DNA of 64,000 bases from Streptomyces corynorhini (GTDB lineage Bacteria; Actinomycetota; Actinomycetes; Streptomycetales; Streptomycetaceae): contig NZ_QQNA01000119.1 in the NCBI RefSeq assembly GCF_003346515.1, positions 1 to 64,000 on the forward strand, in the 5' to 3' direction. Below are positions 16,926 through 26,227 of the stretch, one piece after another. The first letter of the stretch is position 1, and each line of letters begins with the position of its first letter. The notes beneath the pieces were generated by a model. That model searched no databases. It saw nothing but the letters and a program-made list of their open reading frames with translations, and had not been told where the DNA came from. The translations under genes and the position numbers were made by a program.

Positions 16926-17594
16926 ATGACAACGGTGGGCTTCATCGGAAGCGGAGCCATCGGCAAGACCCTCGCACGCCTGGCCGTGGGCGCGGGGCAC
17001 CAGGTGGTGCTCAGCAACGCACGCGGCCCCCACACGCTCGCGGAGACCGTCCGCGAACTGGGGCCACAGGCGTCCGCGGCCACGAGCGAAGAGGCTGCGG
17101 CGGCCGGTGACATCGTTGTGGTCACCGTGCCGGTCAGCGCCTTCCCTCACGTACCCGCCGCGCCGCTGGCCGGAAAGCCGGTCATCGACACCTGCAACTA
17201 CGGTCCCGAGCGTGACGGACACATCACCGACCTCGACAGCGGGACCCTCACCTCCAGCGAGCTGCTCCTGCGGCATCTACCCGACGCGCTGCTGGTCAAG
17301 GCGTTCAACAACATCTTCTACAAGCACCTGCTCTCCCTCGCCCGCCCGGCAGGGGCCCCCGACCGCTCCAGCCTGCCGATCGCCGGCGACTCCGCACCGG
17401 CGAAGGCGACGGCGAGCGCGTTCATCGACTCCATCGGCTACGACGTGGTGGACGCGGGGACACTCGCCGACAGCTGGCGGCAGGCAACAGGCACGCCGGT
17501 GTGGGGAACACCGTACGGCCCCTACTCGAACGAGAAGGGCCGACCGGCCGGCACAGACGCCATCCGCGCCGCACTGACCGCCGCAACGTCGTAA
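16926..17594 (+). CDS. NADPH-dependent F420 reductase-like Rossmann protein
   Basis: A 222-residue NAD(P)-binding protein. It opens with GFIGSGAIGKTLARLAVGAG and then SNARGP, the pattern of the F420H2:NADP oxidoreductase family and its relatives. The mid-domain has VVVTVPVSAFPHVPA and VIDTCNYGPERDG. It follows the SDR gene by 63 bases with an AAAAGGAC ribosome-binding site. It may supply reduced F420 or act on an unknown carbonyl substrate; the F420-binding residues cannot be confirmed by eye. Confidence 0.82.
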   Translation: MTTVGFIGSGAIGKTLARLAVGAGHQVVLSNARGPHTLAETVRELGPQASAATSEEAAAAGDIVVVTVPVSAFPHVPAAPLAGKPVIDTCNYGPERDGHITDLDSGTLTSSELLLRHLPDALLVKAFNNIFYKHLLSLARPAGAPDRSSLPIAGDSAPAKATASAFIDSIGYDVVDAGTLADSWRQATGTPVWGTPYGPYSNEKGRPAGTDAIRAALTAATS

Positions 17595-17689
17595 CCGCCA
17601 ACCAGTCCAGGCCCTGTCTGCTCCCTTCCCGTCGGGTCGGGCTCGCCCGGCCTGGTCCGAGGGGAAGGGAGCAGAGACGGGTTCTTCAG

Positions 17690-17807
17690 CTGGGCCGAAA
17701 TCGCAGGCCCACCGTCCCCCTTGGCTCCCGCGACCCCGGTCCCCGCGACCGTGCTGATCGGAGGTGCGGAGTCCTCGCCGTCCGTGGCTGCTGGGTGGGC
17801 AGTGCTC
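17690..17807 (-). pseudogene. NHL-repeat protein fragment, 118-bp copy A
   Basis: On the minus strand this encodes an N-terminal piece of an NHL-type secreted or soluble protein (STAHPAATDGEDSAPP, then AGTGVAGAKGDGGPAISAQ). It breaks off into unrelated sequence on both sides. The same 118 bases occur at 30390-30507 with two mismatches. The rest of the 17595-17995 gap holds nothing else I can identify. Confidence 0.7.
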
Positions 17808-17995
17808 TGACTGCATACGTTCACCGGGTTGGTGATCCCTGACGTCAGGAGCTGAGCTTCTAGACCAACACGAGCCACCAGGTGTTCATGGCCCCTCCTA
17901 CGGACCGAACAAGCGGCCCAGGGCGGCGGTCACCAAAGCGTGAGTTGGCCCCAGGGGGTGCTGCCGGGGGCCGTCGGCTCACTGATCCGCAGTCC

Positions 17996-19015
17996 TCAGC
18001 TGACCGGTCCCGTCATCGCGTGCGGTCCTACCGCCGGTTCGAGCAGTGACAACGTTCGCTGCTGCGCATCGAGGCCGACGCGGATGCCGACTGGCATCGG
18101 CAGATTCGGGCCGGCATGCCCGAACTCGACGTTGCCCAGGACCGGGATGTCACGGTCGCCGAGGACGTCGAGGACGATCTCGGGCAGAGTGGGGGACTCG
18201 CCGGGCTCGAGTCCACTGATCTCGTGCGGAACGCCCACGACCATGCCGGAGATCCGATCGAGGATGCCGCAGTGTCGCATCACCTGCAGATAGCCCCACA
18301 CATACGACGCCAAGCCGCCCATCTCCTCCCAGAACAGCACTGCACCGTCGAACCATTCGAGCGGCAGCGCGAAACGGGTCGCCTGCGCCAGCACGATGCG
18401 ATTGATCACCCCTCCGATCAGCCGACCTTCGACACGACCAGGACGCCAGCACTCCCACGACGGGCTCGCAGGCAGCGCACCGATCGCCTCGGTCCCGGTC
18501 AGCAACCTGGAGTAGAGCTTTTCGAGTTCCGCCTGGCGCGCCACGGGCGCGGACTGCCAGTGTCCGCCGAAGCCAGGGACTGCCATGTCGGCGTGGAACC
18601 CGACCAGACCCGTGCGCGAATAGAGCACCAGATGCAGCAGCGAGATGTCGCTGTAGCCGAGGATCGGCTTGGGGTCGGCCCTGATCGCCTCGACGTCGAT
18701 CAGGTCAAGGTAGCCGAGCGCGGTCTGGCCGCCGTCACTCGCGACGATCGCGCGTACCTCAGGATCGCGCAGAAGACCATTGAGTTCTCCGGCGATCTCC
18801 GCCGGCGTGGCCGCGCTCCACCAATGGCGGCGTCCTGCTTCGAGTAGCGGAGCCCGACGCACGCGGAATCCCATCCGCTCGAGCACGACCACCGTCTGCC
18901 CGACGTTGGGTTCGTAAGCGGCTGGCAGCGCACCGGACAGCGACGCGATGACAACGAGGTCTCCGGGCCTCAGGGCACGCGGTCGAAGCAGTTGCGGCAG
19001 TGCAGAACTGGTCAT
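17996..19015 (-). CDS. S66 peptidase (LD-carboxypeptidase/MccF family)
   Basis: A 339-residue protein of the S66 fold, whose members are cytoplasmic LD-carboxypeptidases of murein recycling or MccF-type immunity proteins that cut acyl-adenylate antibiotics. Visible motifs are LRPGDLVVIASLSGALP at the N-terminus, GYSDISLLHL in the middle and GHAGPNLPMPVG near the end. At the position where classical members carry the nucleophile (GGxxS), this one reads GGQTALGYLDLID, so the nucleophile is uncertain and the protein may belong to a divergent branch. The start at ATG 19015 follows the relic of an IS630 transposase. Confidence 0.82.
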   Translation of the reverse strand: MTSSALPQLLRPRALRPGDLVVIASLSGALPAAYEPNVGQTVVVLERMGFRVRRAPLLEAGRRHWWSAATPAEIAGELNGLLRDPEVRAIVASDGGQTALGYLDLIDVEAIRADPKPILGYSDISLLHLVLYSRTGLVGFHADMAVPGFGGHWQSAPVARQAELEKLYSRLLTGTEAIGALPASPSWECWRPGRVEGRLIGGVINRIVLAQATRFALPLEWFDGAVLFWEEMGGLASYVWGYLQVMRHCGILDRISGMVVGVPHEISGLEPGESPTLPEIVLDVLGDRDIPVLGNVEFGHAGPNLPMPVGIRVGLDAQQRTLSLLEPAVGPHAMTGPVS

Positions 19016-19039
19016 GGCGTCAGTGTCGCCGGTGCCCTT

Positions 19040-19560
19040 GGTAGGGTCACCCGACTTTCGCCAGTCGTCCGCCCCGGCGCAGGTAGGCGTGCAGGGCGCG
19101 CGTCTGGACGGTGTGGTTGCTCTGGTGGGAGTGGGCGAGGGTGAACTGCCACAGTGGCCCGAAGTGGGCATCGATCGGGTTGGCCCCGGACGCTTTAAGG
19201 CGGCGTGAAGCACAGCTCGACCCGGTTCTTCCTCGCCCCGCGCCGGATCGTGTCGCGCTTGTGGGCGGATAGGTAGTCCGAGATGACGTAGATCGGGGCG
19301 CCATCGAGGCGGGCCGCGCGGATCGACTTCAGCGCGGCCAGGGTGTTCGCGGCGCCCTTCTTGCGGCGATTGACGCCCCACAGGATGTCGTCGCCGACGG
19401 AGTAGCAGCCGTGGAAGTATCGGATGCCGTGGGTGCGGTGGTAGACAGTTGTACCGGTCGCGTGTACCGAGCGGCGGTGTGGTCGGCCGGGGCAATCGAG
19501 AAGGGTGCTGATGACCTGTTCGTGACGACGGACATCCACGCCCTTCTCACCGCACTTCAT
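19040..19560 (-). pseudogene. IS630-family transposase relic
   Basis: Frameshifted DDE transposase fragment. The frame ending at 19195 reads FHGCYSVGDDILWGVNRRKK and IYVISDYLSAHKRDTIRR, the second catalytic-Asp region of IS630 transposases, and stops after ELCFTP. The continuation is in another frame (ANPIDAHFGPLWQF, HTVQTRALHAYL), where the usual catalytic Glu of NPIEAHF is changed to Asp. Both ends of the gene are missing and I see no terminal inverted repeats. Confidence 0.75.
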
Positions 19561-19635
19561 GTGAAGCGGATTTAAATGTTCGGTGGGATCGGACCTCAGA
19601 CGAGATGCTCCGCCGGGGTGCCGACGTGTCCTGTC

Positions 19636-20109
19636 TCAGATGAGTCGCGTGTGGTTTGTGCTCGCAATGCCGACGGCGGGCTGTTCAGGATGGGGTGCAG
19701 TCATCGAGGCCCGGTAGATGGCGGTGGTGTAGGCGGCGGCCCGGGGTGAGCCGAGGATGTCGGCCCCCATGTTGTGCATGACGTAGCTGATCGTCATGCG
19801 ACGGTCGAGGTCCATGATTGCCATCGAGCCGCCCCAGCCGCCCCAGAACGCGATGCGGCCGTCCGGTATCCAGGGCAGGGTGCGCCGGTCGGGCAGTGTG
19901 TATCCGATGCCCCATCGCAGATGCAGTGCGTTGACGAGGTCCGTGCCGTTGGACTGTTCGTCGAAGATGAGGCCGATGGTGTCGGGCTTGAGGAGCTGAC
20001 CGTGGGCGGAGGCTCCCGCTCGGGCGATGGGGGCGAGGGTCTCGGCGACCGACAGGGCGTTTCCGTGTCCGTCGGCGGCGCCCAGGTCGGCTGCGCGCCA
20101 CGCGTCCAC
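19636..20109 (-). pseudogene. 3' fragment of a serine hydrolase (class C beta-lactamase family)
   Basis: The last 157 codons of a beta-lactamase/EstB-type serine hydrolase (LRWGIGYTLPDRRTLPW, GGWGGSMAIMDLDRRM, TISYVMHNMGADILGSPR). The N-terminal half with the SxxK catalytic motif is absent; the sequence turns directly into the intergenic space after the SDR gene. Without the nucleophile domain it cannot be active. Confidence 0.7.
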
Positions 20110-20146
20110 CGGTCCGGCGCGCCCGCGTCACGGAGCGGGGGGCCGC

Positions 20147-20926
20147 TCACTTCCCCATCGAGCGCGCCATCGCGGCCAGGGCGTCGCGCCGCGGCATCGC
20201 CAGCAGCGTGTCGAAGAGGTTCCGGTAGTGGGCGCTGGGGATGTGCGTGGGGCCGCCGCCCAGATGCTCCAACGCCGCGTGGGCGACCTCGTCCGGTGAC
20301 ATGAGGTGCTGGAGGGTGGTGGGGTCGACGCCCTGGAGCAGCGGCGCCTCGGTGTCGGTCGCGCCCGGACACAGCGTCAGTACGTCCACACCCGCCGGGG
20401 AGAGTTCGGCCCACAGGGCCTCGCCGAGGGCGTTCACATACGCTTTGGTGGCCGAGTAGCCGGCCGAGTACGGGCACCCCATCAGTCCTTCGACCGAGCT
20501 GGTGAAGAGGACACCGCCGCGCCCGCGTCGCCGCAGCCGGGGAGCGAGGCCGTGTGCGAGCTGGGTCGGTGCCTGGCAGTTGACCATGAGCATCGCGGCG
20601 AGCGCCGCGGCGTCGCCCTCCCCGAAGGTCCCCTTCACGCCGAAGCCGGCGTTGCTCACCAGCAGGCCGACATCCAGCGGCGCCACCGCTTCCAGGATCT
20701 CCCCGGCCGCCCCGGGATCCGCCAGATCGGCCGGCAGTACCGTGACGGAGACGCCGTGCGCGTCCCGCAGTTCGGCGGCGAGCGCGCGGAGCCGGTCCTC
20801 ACGGCGGGCGACGAGGACGACATCGAGCCCCCGACCGGCCAGTTGGACGGCGAACGAACGGCCGATCCCCGAGGAAGCCCCGGTGACCACCGCCACCGGC
20901 CCGTACCGCTCCGCGAAATCACCCAT
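20147..20926 (-). CDS. Short-chain dehydrogenase/reductase
   Basis: Classical SDR of 259 residues. The cofactor motif is TGASSGIGRSFAVQLAGRG, the NAG strand is SNAGFGVKGTF and the catalytic Ser/Tyr/Lys set is in TSSVEG and YSATKAYVNAL. Arg residues after beta-2 (VARREDRL) favour NADP(H). The substrate cannot be told; similar proteins are annotated as 3-oxoacyl-ACP reductase-like or DltE-like. The start at ATG 20926 gives MGDFAERYGP; a longer open frame upstream is Pro/Arg-rich and not protein-like. Confidence 0.9.
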   Translation of the reverse strand: MGDFAERYGPVAVVTGASSGIGRSFAVQLAGRGLDVVLVARREDRLRALAAELRDAHGVSVTVLPADLADPGAAGEILEAVAPLDVGLLVSNAGFGVKGTFGEGDAAALAAMLMVNCQAPTQLAHGLAPRLRRRGRGGVLFTSSVEGLMGCPYSAGYSATKAYVNALGEALWAELSPAGVDVLTLCPGATDTEAPLLQGVDPTTLQHLMSPDEVAHAALEHLGGGPTHIPSAHYRNLFDTLLAMPRRDALAAMARSMGK

Positions 20927-21430
20927 GCCGCGTACTCCGTTTCCTCGCCCGGTGGCCAGTCGCGTGCCGTGAGCCCGGCCGCCGGACCGTCTCGACCCCG
21001 GACAGTGAATCCCGTGATCCAAAACTAAGTCAAGCGCGTGATTTACGAATGGTACGCGGACGGTGCCCGGACGCCCGGCCCGGCGGTTCAGCGCACATGG
21101 TCGTGGACGAGGGCCGGCGTGCCGTGGTCTCCCGCGGCCCGGCCGACCGGCGGCCACCGCCCCGCGGGCGGACCGTCGCCGAAAGGGGCGCGGCCCGCCG
21201 CCGAAGAGGCGCGGCCCGTCGCCGAAGAGGCCGCGGCCCGCCGCCGGGGGAGACCGGGAAGACCGTGCCGGGCCCCACGAGGCCCTCTGCGGACACGCGT
21301 CATCGGCGGTTGCCGGAGCCCGTCGGCGGCAAACGAGAGAGAGGGGCGCGGGCACGTCGGGGAGTGGGCCGCCGAATCGTGGTGCCACCGGCCGTGGTGC
21401 CCGTCCTGATCACCACCGGGCCCCGCCCGC
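20927..21430. other. Intergenic stretch with GC-rich imperfect repeats
   Basis: No gene seen. Around 21185-21250 there are imperfect direct repeats of a unit close to CGAAGAGGCGCGGCCCGTCG. On the minus strand near 21010-21035 a TTGACT sequence followed 18 bases later by TTCACT could be a promoter for the SDR gene. Confidence 0.5.
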
Positions 21431-22483
21431 TCAGCGCGCGGCGCCCTCGGTGCTCTCCCGGAGGACGAGGCGGTGCGCCACGACGCGGTCCTGGGGCGAG
21501 AGCGTGCCCGGCGCCGGCTCGTCCGCGCCGTCCCGTGGCCGGGCGGCCTCGGCGATGCGGTGGCGCAGCAGTTGGACGGCGGCCTTCGCCACCGCCCCCT
21601 TGTCGGGGGCCACGGTGCTCAGCGTCGGTACGCTGAACCGCCCGCCTTCCACATCGTCGAAGCCCATCACGGCGATGTCCTCGGGCACCCGTACGCCGTG
21701 CTCGTGCAGCGCGCGCAACGCCCCCAGGGCGAGCTGGTCGTTGAGGCAGAGCAGCGCGTCGGGGCGGGCACCGCCGTTCAGGACCCGGTGCACCGCCTCG
21801 GCCCCGTCGGGCATCCGGAACGCCCCCACGGGCAGCAGCGCCGCCGCGTCGTGGGCGATGCCCGCGGCAGCCAGGGCCGCCCGGTAGCCGCGGGTACGGG
21901 CCTCCGCGGTGCCCAGACCGGGCTCGTCCCGGCCGCCGATGACCAGGATGGCGCGGTGCCCGCGGGCGATCAGGTGCTCGGTGGCTTCACGCGCGGCCTG
22001 TTCGTTGTCGATCGCCACATGGTCCGCTCCTTCTTCGAGCAGTTCGCCCAGCAGGACCGTCGGCGGGGAGCCCGCGTTGTCGCGCAGGTCGTCGCTGGTC
22101 AGGGCCAGTGGGCTGAGGATGATGCCGTCGACGAAGTCGGAGCCGAACCCGGAGAGCGCCGCCAGCTCGTGCCGGCGGTCGCCGCCGGACTGGTGGACCA
22201 GCACCGTCAGCGAGCACTCCTCCGCCGCGCGGATCACGTGCCGGGCGAGTTCGGCGAAGTACGGGACGTCCAGCTCCGGTACGACCAGGGCGATCACCCC
22301 GCTGCGCCCGGTGCGCAGGTGACGGCCCGCCAGGTTGACCCGGTAGCCGAGGTGGTCGATGGCCTCGCGGACCACACGCCGGGTCCGGTCGGACACATGG
22401 ACGTAGTCGTTGATCACGTTCGAGACGGTCTTCTCCGACACGCCCGCGTGTCGTGCGACGTCCTTGATCCTGGGTCGTGCCAC
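21431..22483 (-). CDS. LacI-family transcriptional regulator
   Basis: A 350-residue sugar-responsive repressor. The N-terminal helix-turn-helix is IKDVARHAGVSEKTVSNVIN with the hinge helix following, then a type 1 periplasmic-binding-like effector domain (VIALVVPELDVPYFAELARH onward). The GTG start at 22483 has GGGGAG (about 22490-22494 on the reverse strand) at a good distance; the same frame stays open far upstream but only as antisense of the binding-protein gene. It is divergent from a sugar ABC operon, and a perfect palindrome lies between them and again before the glycosidase gene, so this is almost certainly their repressor. Confidence 0.94.
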   Translation of the reverse strand: MARPRIKDVARHAGVSEKTVSNVINDYVHVSDRTRRVVREAIDHLGYRVNLAGRHLRTGRSGVIALVVPELDVPYFAELARHVIRAAEECSLTVLVHQSGGDRRHELAALSGFGSDFVDGIILSPLALTSDDLRDNAGSPPTVLLGELLEEGADHVAIDNEQAAREATEHLIARGHRAILVIGGRDEPGLGTAEARTRGYRAALAAAGIAHDAAALLPVGAFRMPDGAEAVHRVLNGGARPDALLCLNDQLALGALRALHEHGVRVPEDIAVMGFDDVEGGRFSVPTLSTVAPDKGAVAKAAVQLLRHRIAEAARPRDGADEPAPGTLSPQDRVVAHRLVLRESTEGAAR

Positions 22484-22615
22484 GGCCCTCTCCCCTTGCC
22501 ACTTGCGCACCGTCGAGTCTATGCCGTGGCGGGTCGTGATCCTTCCGGCGGTATCCGCCCGTGGCCTGGCCTTCCGGCTGCGGGCGGGCCCGTACAGCAA
22601 GCAGTGCCGCACCTC

Positions 22616-22644
22616 TTTACAGCCGTTGTACATCGATGTAAAAA
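22616..22644 (+). promoter_or_regulatory. Promoter with LacI operator, copy 1
   Basis: The operator core TACATCGATGTA (22629-22640) is a perfect 12-bp palindrome inside the 16-mer TGTACATCGATGTAAA (22627-22642). A -35-like TTTACA (22616-22621) and a weak -10-like TAAAAA (22639-22644), 17 bases apart, would be covered by the bound repressor. It lies 124 bases before the binding-protein gene and 144 bases before lacI, so it can control both. Confidence 0.8.
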
Positions 22645-22765
22645 CGTGGCATCGCGCCGGTCGCCGGAGCGAGGCCCATCCGTCGCAGCGGTGGGCCGCC
22701 ACCGGTTGCCCATGCCGGTGGCCGCCGCCAACCGGCATGGTCGACCGGCCGTCGAAAGGTCCGTG

Positions 22766-24139
22766 ATGAGTTCTTCTCCACCTGCCCCCGGGCCCCGGCC
22801 CGCGCTCCCGCCCCCGCCGACGGCGGGCGTGAGCCGCCGCGGGTTGCTGCGCTACGGCATGGCCGGGGCCGGCACCGCGCTGCTCGCCTCCGGCGCGCTG
22901 GCCGGCTGCGCCTCGCCCGCCGCGTCCTCCGACGCCTCGGCCCTGAAGGTCTGGGACCTCTTCCAGGGCGGGGACGGCATCCTGATGAACGACATGATCA
23001 AGGCCGTCTCCACCGCGCGGGACGGCTTCGCCGTCGACCGCACCATCCTGGACTGGGGCCCGTCCTACTACACCAAGCTCGCCATGTCGGCCGCCGGAGG
23101 ACGGGCGTCCGACGTGGCCGTCCTCCACCTCTCCCGGCTGGCCGGATACGCCCCCGGCGGGCTGCTGGACGCCTTCGACCTCGACCTGCTCGCCGAATTC
23201 GGCTGCGCCGAGGCCGACTTCACCCCGGCCGTCTGGAAGCGGACCCAGTACGAGGGGGCCGTGTACGCGATCCCGCTGGACGTCCACCCCTTCATCGTCT
23301 TCTACGACCAGGACGCCGCGGACAAGGCCGGCCTCCTCGACTCCGCGGGCGAACTCGCCCCGATGGGTTCCCCCGAGGCCCTGCTGGACGCGGGGAAGGC
23401 ACTCGCGAAGGCCACCGGCGGCTCCGGCATCCTCTTCGGCCATGTCACCGACACCGCGCAGTGCTGGCGGCAGTTCGCCGCGTTCTACGCCCAGACGGGC
23501 GCGGAGTTCACCCTGCCGGAGGGCGGTCCCGCCGAGATCGACGTGGACGCCGCCGTCCGGGTCGTGACGTTCATGCAGCGGCTCTTCGACGGGCGGACCA
23601 ACCCCAACAACCTCGACTACTACGGGGCGATGGCCGCGTTCCTCGATGGCCGCGGCGGGATGGTCATGCTCGGCGAGTGGGAGCTGCCGGCCCTGCGTGA
23701 GTCGGGCATCCGGCTCGGCGCCGCCCCCTTCCCGCAGGTCTTCGAACGCCCCGCCGTCTACACCGACTCCCACAGTTTCGTCCTGCCCCACCAGGCCGAC
23801 CCCGACCCCGCGCGGCGGCGCGAGGCGCACCGGTACGTCGCGCGGATGCTCAAGCAGAGCCTCACCTGGGCGAGTGCCGGGCACATCCCCGCGTACCAGC
23901 CCGTGCTGGCCCGTCCCGAATACGCGAAGCTGCGCCCCCAGTCGTCCTACGCGGACGCCGGGAAGGTGGCGGTGCTCGACCCGCCGAACTGGTTCACGGG
24001 AGCGGCCTCGAACTTCCAGAACCGCATGTGCCAGCCCCTCCAGGCGGCGCTGCTCGGCAACACCTCGGCCGAGAAGGCGGTGCGGCAGATGGTCCGCGAG
24101 GCGGACACGCTGCTGCGGCAGCCCAACCCGGTGGCCTGA
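22766..24139 (+). CDS. Sugar ABC transporter substrate-binding lipoprotein (Tat-type signal)
   Basis: Extracellular solute-binding protein, family 1, of 457 residues. The signal peptide has a twin-arginine motif SRRGLLRYG followed by a hydrophobic stretch and a lipobox LAGC, so it is probably a Tat-exported lipoprotein. The mature part has the carbohydrate-binding layout (LKVWDLFQGGDG, IPLDVHPFIVFYDQD, GRGGMVMLGEWELP). I use ATG 22766; the preceding GTG 22763 is in frame and possible. It begins a three-gene transporter operon without its own ATPase, so a shared MsiK-type ATPase elsewhere is expected. Confidence 0.92.
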   Translation: MSSSPPAPGPRPALPPPPTAGVSRRGLLRYGMAGAGTALLASGALAGCASPAASSDASALKVWDLFQGGDGILMNDMIKAVSTARDGFAVDRTILDWGPSYYTKLAMSAAGGRASDVAVLHLSRLAGYAPGGLLDAFDLDLLAEFGCAEADFTPAVWKRTQYEGAVYAIPLDVHPFIVFYDQDAADKAGLLDSAGELAPMGSPEALLDAGKALAKATGGSGILFGHVTDTAQCWRQFAAFYAQTGAEFTLPEGGPAEIDVDAAVRVVTFMQRLFDGRTNPNNLDYYGAMAAFLDGRGGMVMLGEWELPALRESGIRLGAAPFPQVFERPAVYTDSHSFVLPHQADPDPARRREAHRYVARMLKQSLTWASAGHIPAYQPVLARPEYAKLRPQSSYADAGKVAVLDPPNWFTGAASNFQNRMCQPLQAALLGNTSAEKAVRQMVREADTLLRQPNPVA

Positions 24140-24162
24140 CCGGAGCACAAGGAGCTACAGAC

Positions 24163-25113
24163 GTGACTACCACCGCACCCTCCGGTACCGCCGTGCCTCC
24201 CGGCGCGCCACCGTCCGCCCCACCTGCCCGCCGGTTCTCCTTCCGGGAGAAGAACGCCGCCGGCCGGAGCGACGGTCTGATCTTCGTCCTGCCCTTCCTC
24301 CTGCTCTTCGCGGTCTTCCTCGTCTGGCCCGTCGCCCACGGTGTCTGGATGAGCTTCACCGACAGCTCGCTCGCGCTGCGCGACACGGCCTTCGTCGGGT
24401 TCGCCAACTACGCCGAGGCGTTCGGCGATCCGGACGTCTGGAGCAGCCTGGGCAACACGCTCGTCTTCACCCTCATCTCGTGCGTCCCGCTGGTGCTCGT
24501 CGCCCTCGCGATGGCGCTGCTGGTCCACAGCGGGCTCGCGGGCCAGTGGGCTTGGCGTCTGGCGTTCTTCGCGCCGTATCTGCTGCCCGTCACCGTGGTG
24601 ACCCTCATCTGGACGTGGCTGTACCAGCCGGACATAGGCTTCGGGAACCAACTGCTCGGCGCACTCGGCATGGAGCCGGTCGGCTGGCTGTCCGACGAGT
24701 CGGTCGCGATGTGGTCCATCGCCGCCCTCACCGTCTGGTGGACGGTCGGCTTCAACTTCCTGCTCTACCTGGCCGCGCTCCAGGCCCTGCCGGAGACCCT
24801 CGACGAGGCCGCCGCGCTCGACGGCGCGGGCGCCTGGCGGCGGCTGTGGTCCGTCACCCTGCCCCAACTGCGCCGGACCACCGTGCTGGTGGCCATGCTC
24901 CAGGTCCTGGCCTCGCTCAAGGTCTTCGACCAGATCTACATCCTCACCAAGGGCGGCCCGAACGGCACCACCCGGCCGATCCTGGAGTACGTCTACGACG
25001 TCGGGTTCACCGGCTACCGGCTGGGCTACGCCTCGGCCATCTCCTACATCTTCTTCGCGCTGGTGATCGTCGTCTCCGTCGCGCAGCTCCGCTTCTTCCG
25101 CCAGGAGGACTGA
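24163..25113 (+). CDS. Sugar ABC transporter permease 1
   Basis: MalF/UgpA-type permease of 316 residues with six membrane segments after a Pro/Ala-rich N-terminal tail. The EAA loop is EAAALDGAGAWRRLWSVTLP and the family hallmark ILTKGGPNGTT is present. GTG 24163 is preceded by AAGGAG (24149-24154). It pairs with the next permease two bases downstream of its stop. Confidence 0.93.
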   Translation: MTTTAPSGTAVPPGAPPSAPPARRFSFREKNAAGRSDGLIFVLPFLLLFAVFLVWPVAHGVWMSFTDSSLALRDTAFVGFANYAEAFGDPDVWSSLGNTLVFTLISCVPLVLVALAMALLVHSGLAGQWAWRLAFFAPYLLPVTVVTLIWTWLYQPDIGFGNQLLGALGMEPVGWLSDESVAMWSIAALTVWWTVGFNFLLYLAALQALPETLDEAAALDGAGAWRRLWSVTLPQLRRTTVLVAMLQVLASLKVFDQIYILTKGGPNGTTRPILEYVYDVGFTGYRLGYASAISYIFFALVIVVSVAQLRFFRQED

Positions 25114-25115
25114 CC

Positions 25116-26015
25116 GTGTCCGCTACCGCAACTCCTGTGCGCCCGCGGCGCCGTGCGCCCCGCGAGGCCGGCGGTTCACCGATGCTCCTCGGCCCCGGCC
25201 GGCTGCCGCGCGTCCTGGCCGGGACCGCGCTGGTCGTCCTGACGGCCGTCTGGCTGCTGCCGCTGGTGTGGGCCGTCGCCACCTCGCTCCAGAGCGAGCA
25301 GGACGTGTCGAAGCCCGGCCTCTCCCCGCTCAAGGGCGCCCTCACCCTGGAGTCGTACCGGCAGATCCTCGAACGCGGGAACGTGCTGACCTGGGCCTTC
25401 AACAGCTTCCTCGTGGCGGGCCTGGTCACACTGATCACCGTGGTGGTCTCCACGCTCGCCGCCTACGGTTTCGCACGCGGTACGTTCCGGGGCCGCCGGG
25501 TCCTGCTGGCCGTCACCGTCGCCGCCATCATGGTGCCGCCGCAGCTGCTCGTCGTCCCGCTCTTCGAGCAGATGCTCCTGTTCAACCTGGTGGACACGTA
25601 CGCGGCCGTCATCCTGCCCCAAGTGGTCGCGCCGATGATGGTGTTCATCCTCAAGCGGTTCTTCGAGGGCCTGCCCAAGGACCTGGAGGACGCCGCCCGG
25701 ATCGACGGCGCGTCCGAGGGCCGGGTCTTCCTGTCGATCGTGCTGCCGCTGTCCCGGCCCATCGTGGCCGCCGTCTCGATCTTCGTGTTCATCGGCGCCT
25801 GGAACAACTTCATGTGGCCGTTCATCGTCACCAACGACCCCGGCCTCATGACCCTCCCGGTGGGCCTGGCCACCGTCAAGGACTCCTTCGGCATCCTGTA
25901 CGCGCAGTCCATGGCGTCCGCGCTGCTCGCCTCGCTGCCGCTGATCGTCATGTTCCTGCTCTTCCAGCGGCGCATCATCAAATCGGTGGCCACCACGGGA
26001 CTCGGCGGTACCTGA
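25116..26015 (+). CDS. Sugar ABC transporter permease 2
   Basis: MalG/UgpE-type permease of 299 residues with six predicted membrane segments. The EAA loop reads EDAARIDGASEGRVFLSIVLP and the segment GAWNNFMWPFIV is typical. Its GTG start follows the previous stop by two bases, so the two permeases should be made in equal amount. Confidence 0.93.
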   Translation: MSATATPVRPRRRAPREAGGSPMLLGPGRLPRVLAGTALVVLTAVWLLPLVWAVATSLQSEQDVSKPGLSPLKGALTLESYRQILERGNVLTWAFNSFLVAGLVTLITVVVSTLAAYGFARGTFRGRRVLLAVTVAAIMVPPQLLVVPLFEQMLLFNLVDTYAAVILPQVVAPMMVFILKRFFEGLPKDLEDAARIDGASEGRVFLSIVLPLSRPIVAAVSIFVFIGAWNNFMWPFIVTNDPGLMTLPVGLATVKDSFGILYAQSMASALLASLPLIVMFLLFQRRIIKSVATTGLGGT

Positions 26016-26020
26016 ACCGG

Positions 26021-26052
26021 CCCGGCCGCCTGTGCTCCCGGCCGCCTGTGCT
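26021..26052 (+). repeat. 16-bp tandem duplication
   Basis: CCCGGCCGCCTGTGCT occurs twice in tandem (26021-26036 and 26037-26052) just after the permease stop. Confidence 0.85.
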
Positions 26053-26160
26053 CCCGGCCCCCGAGCCGGGAACGCGGGCCGTTCGGCGGCCCCCGCCCCC
26101 TGTCCCTGCGCCCTGTCCCCGCCCCCCTCTCGCCCCGTCCCACGATCGGTCCGCGACAGA

Positions 26161-26178
26161 TTTACATCGATGTACATT
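26161..26178 (+). promoter_or_regulatory. LacI operator copy 2 with overlapping -10
   Basis: TTTACATCGATGTACA (26161-26176) is the exact reverse complement of the 16-mer at 22627-22642. A -10-like TACATT (26173-26178) overlaps it, and the glycosidase start is about 50 bases downstream. This places the glycosidase in the same regulon as the transporter. Confidence 0.8.
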
Positions 26179-26227
26179 GTGGTCCGGTGATCGCACCACC
26201 CTCCCCTACACACCGACTGGAGCATGC

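Noticed and set aside
21431..24148. A single minus-strand open frame of over 900 codons covering the LacI gene and the antisense of the binding-protein gene
   Set aside because: Only the 3' third has protein character (LacI). The rest mirrors the codon structure of the plus-strand binding-protein gene and has no domain; the LacI start at GTG 22483 has a ribosome-binding site.
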